From assembly GCF_043555875.1 (NCBI RefSeq), contig NZ_JBIGHW010000013.1, positions 62,001-126,000 of the forward strand: a stretch of 64,000 bases of DNA, in the 5' to 3' direction. This stretch comes from Pelomonas margarita (GTDB lineage Bacteria > Pseudomonadota > Gammaproteobacteria > Burkholderiales > Burkholderiaceae_C). A model generated the notes under the pieces. It searched no databases. It saw only the letters and a list, made by a program, of their open reading frames with translations, and was not told where the DNA came from. This document shows positions 57,952-64,000 of the stretch, piece by piece. Positions within the stretch are counted from its first letter, which is position 1. Every line of letters starts with the position of its first letter. Both the position numbers and the translations under genes were made by a program.

Positions 57952-59097
57952 ATGAAAAGACTGCTTGCTTCCTTCCTCGCCGCCGTGGCGCTCTCCGCCC
58001 AGGCTCAGGCGCCGCAACCGCCCGAGCTGGCCGCGCGCAACTACGTGCTGATCGACCTGACCGCGCAGAAGACGCTGGCCGAGCGTGACGCCGACACGCC
58101 GCAGGATCCGGCGTCGCTGACCAAGCTGATGACGGCCTACGTCGTCTTCAACGCGCTGCGCGACAAGAAACTGACGCTGGAGCAGGCGCTGCCGGTCTCC
58201 AAGCGCGCGTGGGACGAGCGCAAGGGCGACCCGTCGCTGATGTTCATCGACACGACCATGACGCCCAAGGTCGACGAGCTGCTGCGCGGCCTCATCATCC
58301 AGAGCGGCAACGACGCGGCGGTGGCGCTGGCCGAGGGCGTGGGCGGCACGGTCGAGGGCTTCGTGCAGCTGATGAACCGCCAGGCCCAGGCCTGGGGCCT
58401 GAAGAACACCGAGTTCAAGAACGTCACCGGCATGAGCGAGCCCGGCCACAAGGCCAGCGCCCGCGACATCGCCATCATCGCGTCCCGCATCATTGCCGAC
58501 TTCCCCGAGTACTACGGCTATTACTCGCAGCGCGACTACACCTTCAACAAGATCCGCCAGGACAACCGCAACCTGCTGCTGCGCCGCGACCCCACCGTGG
58601 ACGGCATGAAGACCGGCTACACCGAGGCCGCGGGCTACTGCCTGGTGTCCAGCGCCAACCGCGACTTCCCGAACGGCAAGCGGCGCCTGCTGTCCGTGGT
58701 GATGGGCACGAGCTCCAAGGAAGCCCGCGCCAGCGAAAGCCAGAAGCTGCTGAACTGGGGCTACACGGCCTTCGACGCGGTCAAGGTGTTCGACGCCGGC
58801 AAGGCCATCAAGACCGTGCCGGTTTGGAAGGGCGAGTCCAAGGAAGTGAAGCTGGGCGCGGCGGGCGCGGTGTTCGTGACCGTGCCGCGCGGCGACGGCG
58901 GCAAGCTGCAGACCCAGGTGGAGCACACCGATCCGCTGGTGGCACCGCTGAACAAGGGCCAGCGCGTCGGCACGCTGCGCGTGACGACGACCGCCGGCGC
59001 ACCGGTGGCCGAGGTGCCGCTGATCGTGCAGGAAGCCGTGCCCCAGGCCGGCCTGATGGGCCGTGCCTTCGACTCCATCCGCCTGTGGATCAAGTGA
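57952..59097 (+). CDS. D-alanyl-D-alanine carboxypeptidase (PBP5/6 type)
   Basis: A 381-residue low-molecular-weight penicillin-binding protein that trims the terminal D-alanine of peptidoglycan stem peptides. A signal peptide of about 19 residues is followed by the three active-site motifs: SLTK (Ser55-Lys58), SGN and KTG in DGMKTGYT. The C-terminal PBP5 beta-domain and a final amphipathic helix (MGRAFDSIRLWIK), which anchors to the inner membrane, are present. It is equivalent to DacA/DacC. Confidence 0.95.
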   Translation: MKRLLASFLAAVALSAQAQAPQPPELAARNYVLIDLTAQKTLAERDADTPQDPASLTKLMTAYVVFNALRDKKLTLEQALPVSKRAWDERKGDPSLMFIDTTMTPKVDELLRGLIIQSGNDAAVALAEGVGGTVEGFVQLMNRQAQAWGLKNTEFKNVTGMSEPGHKASARDIAIIASRIIADFPEYYGYYSQRDYTFNKIRQDNRNLLLRRDPTVDGMKTGYTEAAGYCLVSSANRDFPNGKRRLLSVVMGTSSKEARASESQKLLNWGYTAFDAVKVFDAGKAIKTVPVWKGESKEVKLGAAGAVFVTVPRGDGGKLQTQVEHTDPLVAPLNKGQRVGTLRVTTTAGAPVAEVPLIVQEAVPQAGLMGRAFDSIRLWIK

Positions 59098-59107
59098 GGC
59101 CCGCGCC

Positions 59108-59392
59108 ATGAACCTGCCGCCCGACATCCCGCCCGAGCAGTCGCTCATCGAGTACCCGTCGCAGTTCCCGATCAAGGTGATGGGCGCTCACGTCGACGGC
59201 TTCGTGGAGGCCATCACGCATGTGGTGCGGCAGTTCGATCCCGGCTTCGACGCGTCCACCATTGAGCAGCGCCCCAGCAAGGGTGGCAACTACCTCGGCC
59301 TGACGCTTACCTTCACCGCCACCAGCCGCGAGCAGCTGGACGAGGTCTACCGGACGCTGACGACGCATCCGATGGTCAAGGTGGTGCTGTGA
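59108..59392 (+). CDS. ybeD: DUF493 (YbeD) family protein
   Basis: A 94-residue protein of the YbeD/DUF493 family, a ferredoxin-like alpha/beta fold possibly regulatory. Features are SLIEYPSQFPIKVMG, RPSKGGNYLGLTLTFTA and the end THPMVKVVL. YbeD lies between dacA and lipB in E. coli, and the same order (D,D-carboxypeptidase, ybeD, lipB, lipA) is kept here. The in-frame upstream start overlaps the carboxypeptidase and is less likely than ATG 59108. Confidence 0.9.
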   Translation: MNLPPDIPPEQSLIEYPSQFPIKVMGAHVDGFVEAITHVVRQFDPGFDASTIEQRPSKGGNYLGLTLTFTATSREQLDEVYRTLTTHPMVKVVL

Positions 59393-59408
59393 GCGCCCGC
59401 CTGCGCTC

Positions 59409-60077
59409 ATGATCGTCAAGCGGCTCGGGCGGGTCGACTACCTGCCCACGCTGGAGGCCATGCGCGCCTTCACGGCGGCGCGCGATGCGGACACGCCGGA
59501 TGAGCTCTGGCTCTGCGAGCATCCGCCCACATTCACGCAAGGCATCGCCGGCAAGCCCGAGCACCTGCTGCTGCCGGGCGACATCCCGGTCGTGCCCACC
59601 GAGCGCGGTGGCCAGGTCACGTACCACGGCCCCGGCCAAGTGACGGCCTACCCGCTCGTCGACCTGCGTCGGCTGGGCATCTACGTGAAGGAGTACGTGT
59701 TCCGCCTGGAGACGGCGCTGATCCAGACGCTGGACAGCTACGGCGTGACCGGACTACGCGTGGCCGGCGCCCCGGGCATCTACGTGCGCCCGGCGGACCC
59801 TGGCGCCCACGCGGCCCCGGCCGGCCCGGCGGACCCGGCCGATGCGTTCAAGGGTCTGGCCAAGATCGCGGCCCTGGGCATCAAGGTCCGGCAGCACTGC
59901 ACCTTCCACGGCCTGGCGCTGAACGTGGCCATGAACCTGGAACCCTTCCAGCGCATCAACCCTTGTGGCTATGCGGGCCTGGAAACCACATCCCTCGATA
60001 AAATCGGGGTTTGCACCGACTGGCCCACCGCGGCCGGCCGGCTTGCCGAGCGGCTCTCGGCGCAGCTGACACCCTGA
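59409..60077 (+). CDS. lipB: Octanoyltransferase LipB
   Basis: A 222-residue enzyme moving the octanoyl group from acyl carrier protein to lipoyl domains. The catalytic cysteine lies in INPCGYAGLE and the lysine in AKIAALGIKV. The substrate loop RGGQVTYHGPGQVTAYP is conserved. A proline/alanine-rich insertion follows GIYVRPADPG, as in other betaproteobacteria. lipA starts 2 bp after the stop. A GATAAAAT stretch inside the 3' end (59997-60004) could be an internal promoter for lipA, though it is coding sequence. Confidence 0.95.
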   Translation: MIVKRLGRVDYLPTLEAMRAFTAARDADTPDELWLCEHPPTFTQGIAGKPEHLLLPGDIPVVPTERGGQVTYHGPGQVTAYPLVDLRRLGIYVKEYVFRLETALIQTLDSYGVTGLRVAGAPGIYVRPADPGAHAAPAGPADPADAFKGLAKIAALGIKVRQHCTFHGLALNVAMNLEPFQRINPCGYAGLETTSLDKIGVCTDWPTAAGRLAERLSAQLTP

Positions 60078-60079
60078 CC

Positions 60080-61042
60080 ATGTCCGATACCACCTACGAC
60101 CCCACGATCAAGCAAAAGGCCGAGGCCAAGACCTCGCGCATCCCGATCAAGATCGTGCCGGCCGAGGTGCTGAAGAAGCCGGACTGGATCCGCGTGAAGG
60201 CCGGCTCGCCGAGTACGCGCTTCTACGAGATCAAGCAGATCCTGCGCGAGCACAAGCTGCACACCGTCTGCGAGGAAGCGTCCTGCCCCAACATCGGCGA
60301 ATGCTTCGGCAAGGGCACGGCCACGTTCATGATCATGGGCGACAAGTGCACGCGCCGCTGCCCGTTCTGCGACGTGGGCCACGGCCGGCCCGACCCGCTG
60401 GACGTCGACGAGCCGCTGAACCTGGCCAAGACGATTGCTGCGCTGAAGCTGAAGTACGTCGTCATCACCAGCGTCGACCGGGACGACCTGAAGGACGGCG
60501 GTGCCGCGCACTTCGCCGAGTGCATCACCAAGACGCGCGAGCTGTCGCCGTCCACGCAGATCGAGGTGCTGGTGCCCGACTTCCGCGGCCGCGCCGACCG
60601 TGCGCTGGACATCCTGAAGGCCGCGCCGCCTGACGTGATGAACCACAACCTGGAAACCGCTCCGCGCCTGTACAAGGAAGCACGCCCGGGCTCCGACTAC
60701 GAGTTCAGCCTGAACCTGCTGAAGCGCTTCAAGGAAGAAGTGCCGGGCGTGCCGACCAAGAGCGGCATCATGGTGGGCCTGGGCGAGACGGACGACGAGA
60801 TCCGCCAGGTCATGCGCGACATGCGCGCCCACAACATCGACATGATCACCATCGGCCAGTACCTGGCCCCGTCGGGCCATCACCTGCCGGTGCGCCGCTA
60901 CGTGACGCCCGACGCCTTCAAGCAGTTCGAGAAGGAAGCCTACGAGCTGGGCTTCACGCACGCGGCCGTGGGTGCGATGGTGCGCTCCAGCTACCACGCG
61001 GACCAGCAGGCCCATGGCGTGCTGAACCCGACGGCGGGTTAA
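60080..61042 (+). CDS. lipA: Lipoyl synthase LipA
   Basis: A 320-residue radical-SAM enzyme inserting two sulfurs into octanoyl groups to make lipoate. Both clusters are visible: the auxiliary cluster cysteines in CEEASCPNIGEC and the radical SAM CxxxCxxC in CTRRCPFCD. The C-terminal serine that ligates the auxiliary cluster is in VRSSYHA. ATG 60080 is supported by the 2-bp spacing to lipB. It is convergent, with a 4-base overlap, with the TlpA-type gene. Confidence 0.97.
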   Translation: MSDTTYDPTIKQKAEAKTSRIPIKIVPAEVLKKPDWIRVKAGSPSTRFYEIKQILREHKLHTVCEEASCPNIGECFGKGTATFMIMGDKCTRRCPFCDVGHGRPDPLDVDEPLNLAKTIAALKLKYVVITSVDRDDLKDGGAAHFAECITKTRELSPSTQIEVLVPDFRGRADRALDILKAAPPDVMNHNLETAPRLYKEARPGSDYEFSLNLLKRFKEEVPGVPTKSGIMVGLGETDDEIRQVMRDMRAHNIDMITIGQYLAPSGHHLPVRRYVTPDAFKQFEKEAYELGFTHAAVGAMVRSSYHADQQAHGVLNPTAG

Positions 61043-61536
61043 GCCTCTTTGAGCAGCTGCTCGACGAGGGCGTGCAAGGCACCGAAGTCGGGCTCGCCGA
61101 CGTAGCGCTTGACGATCTCGCCGCGCTTGTTGATCAGCAGCGTGGTGGGCGTGGCCTGCACCGGGCCGAAGGCCTGGGCGATGGCGCCGGTGTTGTCAAT
61201 GGCCACGCCGAACGGAAGCTTGCGCGTCTCGGCGAAGCGGGCAACGAAGGCCGGCGGGTCGTAGCTCATGGCCACCGCCAGCGTGTCGAAGCCGCGGGCG
61301 TTGAACTTCAGGTGGGTGGCCGCGATCTGTGGCATCTCCTTCACGCAGGTGGCGCAACTGGTGGCCCAGAAGTTCACCAGCATGACCTTGCCGGCCCATT
61401 GCGAGGAACTGCGCTGGCTGCCGTCCAGCAACACGTAGTCGACGGCGGGCGCGGTTTCCTTGGCGCAACCGGCCAGCAGGCCGGCGCTGAAGGTGGCGCT
61501 CAGGGCGGACAGGGCAAGCGTGCGACGGTTCAGCAT
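61039..61536 (-). CDS. TlpA-family thiol-disulfide protein (lipoprotein)
   Basis: A 165-residue thioredoxin-fold protein facing the periplasm. The signal ends in a lipobox LLAGC. The active site is CATC in NFWATSCATCVKEMP and the cis-proline lies in QATPTTLLI. Such proteins reduce or deliver electrons to cytochrome c maturation or other periplasmic thiols, or act as peroxiredoxin-like enzymes. I chose ATG 61536 over ATG 61545 because a TAGAAT -10-like box (61549-61544) would place the transcript start at 61536 and overlap the first ATG. Confidence 0.87.
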   Translation of the reverse strand: MLNRRTLALSALSATFSAGLLAGCAKETAPAVDYVLLDGSQRSSSQWAGKVMLVNFWATSCATCVKEMPQIAATHLKFNARGFDTLAVAMSYDPPAFVARFAETRKLPFGVAIDNTGAIAQAFGPVQATPTTLLINKRGEIVKRYVGEPDFGALHALVEQLLKEA

Positions 61537-61543
61537 GACCGCC

Positions 61544-61549
61544 ATTCTA
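61544..61549 (-). promoter_or_regulatory. -10-like box 7 nt before the TlpA gene
   Basis: TAGAAT on the minus strand (61549-61544) matches five of six -10 positions and ends 7 nt before ATG 61536, no Shine-Dalgarno between. Confidence 0.45.
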
Positions 61550-61558
61550 GGAAGCGCG

Positions 61559-62707
61559 TCAATGCCGCTTGGACAGCTCGAACATCAGCAGCTGCGGCAG
61601 GGCGTCCGCCAGGTGGCGGCGCGAGATGCGCGCCACGCCGTCCGCGGTGGCGGTGGACAGCTGGGTGCGGTGCTCGCCGTCGAACATCTCGACGAAGGCA
61701 AAGTCCGGCGCGTCCTGGCTGATGCCGGCGATCAGCTGCTGCAGCGCGTCGTCCCGCAGCGCCGCATCGAACAGCAGCACATGCGGCAGGCCTTCATGGC
61801 AGAACTGTTCGGCCTCGGCCGTGCTGGCGACGGCGTCCACCAGCATGCCCATGTGACGCAGCGCGGCCTGCGTCTCGGCGCGCAGCTCGCGGTGCGCGGC
61901 CAGGATCAGCACCTGGCAGCCCGCCAGCGGTCGGGAGTTGCCGCCCATGCGCTCGGCCTCGGCCTCCAGCTTGGCGTGGGTGCTGTCGGGCGGCGGGGCT
62001 TCGTCCGGGGCAAGCTGGTTGAACTCAAGCGTCAGCAGCGTGATGCCGGCCTCCTGCTCGCGCAGCGGCAGCACGCCCAGCGTGATGGCCGTCTGTTCGA
62101 GCAGCCGCCAGGCCAGGGAATCCAGCGCGGAAGGCGGCTCCTGGGCTGGGCCCTCGTCGCTGAGCAGATCCAGCGAGCGGTGCGCGAAGCGGCAGGACAG
62201 GCGCGCTTTCACGGGCCACGGTGTCAGGTCCAGCCGCAGGTCCACCGAGGAGTGCGTGTTGCTCAGCGCCCAGTCCATCAGTGCGTTCAGCAGCGCAAAC
62301 AGCAGCGCGCCGTCGGCCCAGATCTCCACGGGCTTGAGCGACTGGCGCACCTGCACGCCGCGGGCCTGGGTTTCCCGACTGCGCTGGGCCAGCACGTTGC
62401 GCAGCATCTGGGTCAGGTGCTGGCGCTCGCGGTTCAGGCGCAGGCGCCCCGAGGCCAGGCGGGCCAGCTGCTGGCCCAGCATGCCGGCGGTGCGGGCATC
62501 GTCCACGCTGCGGCGCAGCAGGCGCAGGCCCCGGCGGTCGATCTGGCCGGTGGTGGCCAGGTTCTGGATCTGCTCCAGCGCGGCGCTCAGCGGGCCGGCG
62601 ATCTCGGCGCCCAGCTGCTGGACGATGTCGGCCCACTGCACCGGCGTGGGCTCGGGCATGACATCGTTTGCGGCGCTGGCGGGCGCGGGAGAAGGCGGTG
62701 TAGACAT
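61559..62707 (-). CDS. Degenerate hybrid histidine kinase-like protein
   Basis: A 382-residue protein with the layout of a kinase core plus receiver but without catalytic residues. The dimerisation helix reads LGAEIAGPLSAALEQIQNL where a phospho-histidine would be expected. The ATPase-like region (about 120-230) has no N-box or GxG glycine loops. The C-terminal receiver-like domain (about 260-375) starts VLILAAHRELR, so its acidic pair is gone, although the aspartate in VLLFDAALRD remains. It may act as a scaffold or phosphotransfer mimic. No signal peptide. It lies just upstream of the TlpA gene. Confidence 0.6.
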   Translation of the reverse strand: MSTPPSPAPASAANDVMPEPTPVQWADIVQQLGAEIAGPLSAALEQIQNLATTGQIDRRGLRLLRRSVDDARTAGMLGQQLARLASGRLRLNRERQHLTQMLRNVLAQRSRETQARGVQVRQSLKPVEIWADGALLFALLNALMDWALSNTHSSVDLRLDLTPWPVKARLSCRFAHRSLDLLSDEGPAQEPPSALDSLAWRLLEQTAITLGVLPLREQEAGITLLTLEFNQLAPDEAPPPDSTHAKLEAEAERMGGNSRPLAGCQVLILAAHRELRAETQAALRHMGMLVDAVASTAEAEQFCHEGLPHVLLFDAALRDDALQQLIAGISQDAPDFAFVEMFDGEHRTQLSTATADGVARISRRHLADALPQLLMFELSKRH

Positions 62708-62884
62708 GACCCAGGGGTGGCGATGCCGCGGCTGTCGGTTCTAGTTGGTTCTAGGCAATGAGCCTGCGGCGGTATGGGGGTGCATGCTGAAGACTGCGTG
62801 CCGCGGCCTCCATCCCCCGCCCGGGGGGAAACCCTTGGTTCAGGGGTGGGTTTGCCCGGGCATGGCGCGTGTCGTGACGAGGCA

Positions 62885-64000
62885 TCAGGCGATCACGCCG
62901 GCGGCTCGCCAGGCGGCGATGTCCGACTCGGCGCAGCCGGCCTCTCGCAGCAGCTCGTCGCTGTGCTGGCCCAGCAGCGGCGGGGCGTGGCGGTAGTGCA
63001 CCGGCGTGGCCGACAGCTTCATGGGGCTGGCCACCACGCGCAGGCCGTCGGTCAGCGGGTGCGGCATGCCGACCACGGCCCCTCTCGCCTGCGCCTGCGG
63101 GTCCGACAGTGCCTCGCCGATGGTGTTGATGGCGCCGCACGGCACCTTGGCGGCTTCCAGCGCTGCGAGCCAGTCGTCGCGCGTGCGTTCGCGCAGCGCC
63201 TGCGCCAGCAGCGGCACCAGCACGGCGCGGTGTCGCACGCGCTCGGCGTTGGTGGCGAAGCGTGGGTCGGCCGCCCACGCCGGTTGGCCGGCGATGTCGC
63301 AGAACTTGGCGAACTGCCGGTCGTTGCCGACAGCCAGGATCAGGTGGCCATCGGCGACCTCGAACACCTGGTAGGGCACGATGTTTTGGTGCGCATTGCC
63401 CATGCGGCCCGGCACCTTGCCGGTGCACAGGTAGTTGCTGCCCAGATTGGCAAGCATGGCGAGCTGGGTGTCGAACAAGGCCATGTCAATGGCCTGGCCC
63501 AGGCCCGTGGCGTCGCGGTGGCGCAGCGCGGCCAGGATGGCGACGGTGGCGTACATGCCGGTGAACAGGTCGGCCACCGCCACGCCGACCTTCTGCGGGC
63601 CGCCGCCGGGCAGGTCGTCGCGCTCGCCGGTCACGCTCATCAGCCCGCCCATGCCCTGCACGGCGTAGTCGTAGCCGGCGCGCTCGGCGTAGGGGCCGGT
63701 CTGACCGAAGCCGGTGATGGAGCAGATGACCAGGCCCGGGTGCTCGGCCAGCAGGCTTTGCGCGTCCAGCCCGTAGCGGGCCAAGTCGCCCACCTTGAAG
63801 TTCTCCACCAGCACGTCCACCTGGCCGGCCAGCCGGCGCACGATGGCCTGGCCTTGCGGGCTGGCCAGGTCCACGGCCAGCGAGCGCTTGTTGCGGTTGG
63901 CACCGAGGAAGTAGGCGGCCTCGGAGGTGTCGTGCCCGTCGGCATCCTTCAGATAGGGCGGGCCCCAAGCGCGGGTGTCATCGCCGCTGCCGGGACGTTC
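62885..64000 (-). CDS. CaiB/BaiF family CoA-transferase (5' end missing)
   Basis: 371 residues of a type III CoA-transferase; the N-terminus lies beyond the right edge of the window. The frame is open to base 64000, starting within the conserved ERPGSGDDTRAWGPPYL and ANRNKRSLAVDL blocks. The catalytic aspartate is in the AVQGMGGLMSVTGE to LFTGMYATVA region typical of the family. Members transfer CoA between acids such as oxalate/formate, carnitine, succinate/mesaconate or bile acids. The substrate is not predictable. The 177-bp gap to the degenerate kinase shows nothing I recognise. Confidence 0.9.
   Translation of the reverse strand, partial: ERPGSGDDTRAWGPPYLKDADGHDTSEAAYFLGANRNKRSLAVDLASPQGQAIVRRLAGQVDVLVENFKVGDLARYGLDAQSLLAEHPGLVICSITGFGQTGPYAERAGYDYAVQGMGGLMSVTGERDDLPGGGPQKVGVAVADLFTGMYATVAILAALRHRDATGLGQAIDMALFDTQLAMLANLGSNYLCTGKVPGRMGNAHQNIVPYQVFEVADGHLILAVGNDRQFAKFCDIAGQPAWAADPRFATNAERVRHRAVLVPLLAQALRERTRDDWLAALEAAKVPCGAINTIGEALSDPQAQARGAVVGMPHPLTDGLRVVASPMKLSATPVHYRHAPPLLGQHSDELLREAGCAESDIAAWRAAGVIA

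Noticed and set aside
57232..59175. A 647-codon minus-strand open frame
   Set aside because: Antisense to the hydrolase and D,D-carboxypeptidase genes; composition is that of a reverse-complement shadow.

Overview
The window is GC-rich (roughly two thirds G+C), gene-dense DNA from a Gram-negative betaproteobacterium. It most likely belongs to the order Burkholderiales, in the Roseateles/Pelomonas/Rubrivivax/Leptothrix area. Several things point there: a 16-strand-type Burkholderiales porin, an HU protein with a lysine/alanine-rich tail, DUF1840 and DUF3297 proteins, a PEP-CTERM protein, the tsaB-rimI-UDG cluster, the hemB/hemJ neighbourhood and the lipB-lipA pair. It reads as ordinary chromosome. 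I see no transposase, integrase, phage gene, CRISPR array, rRNA or replication origin. One tRNA gene, tRNA-Leu(CAG), lies near 38.1 kb.

Layout. 1-4.3 kb: the end of a beta-lactamase-type hydrolase, an AAA+/DUF4143 ATPase, yccA-exoD and an NhaR-like LysR regulator. 4.3-10.4 kb: isovaleryl-CoA dehydrogenase with carbonic anhydrase behind a MerR-type promoter, two M16 peptidases, and a periplasmic protein made of two copies of one domain. 10.4-24 kb: a cytochrome P450 divergent from an AraC regulator, thiolase, an SPFH lipoprotein with a small membrane partner, a LysE exporter and SDR, a MaoC hydratase, an acyl-CoA dehydrogenase, an ABC-2 exporter, a PEP-CTERM protein and a chemoreceptor. 24-31 kb: a four-gene chain (tsaB, rimI, a degenerate uracil-DNA glycosylase, a GGDEF-EAL protein) joined by ATGA overlaps, then a MidA methyltransferase and a small cytochrome c with a sulfide-dehydrogenase-type flavoprotein. 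31-38 kb: glyoxalase I, a papain/alpha-beta-hydrolase fusion, nnrU, and an Lrp regulator divergent from a lysine-to-2-aminoadipate operon.

38-46.5 kb carries tRNA-Leu and a second cyclic-di-GMP cluster (PAS-GGDEF-EAL, HD-GYP, PAS-GGDEF-EAL) interrupted by HU and a LacI regulator. 46.5-55 kb: porin, ruvA-ruvB, a two-component system, ybeZ-ybeY, a CorA transporter and hemB. 55-64 kb: a probable small RNA, hemJ, a VanZ-like protein, a thioredoxin-like ferredoxin with a hydrolase, D,D-carboxypeptidase, DUF493-lipB-lipA, a TlpA protein, a degenerate hybrid kinase and a truncated CaiB/BaiF CoA-transferase.

The observations I rate highest are four. About a dozen genes have a -10-like hexamer only 6-8 nt before the start codon and no Shine-Dalgarno, which suggests widespread leaderless transcription. 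A terminator-ended structured transcript with no ORF lies between hemB and hemJ. One protein fuses an intact papain-type protease to an intact-looking serine hydrolase. Two palindromes sit exactly over or between promoter boxes, one at the DUF4143 ATPase and one at isovaleryl-CoA dehydrogenase.
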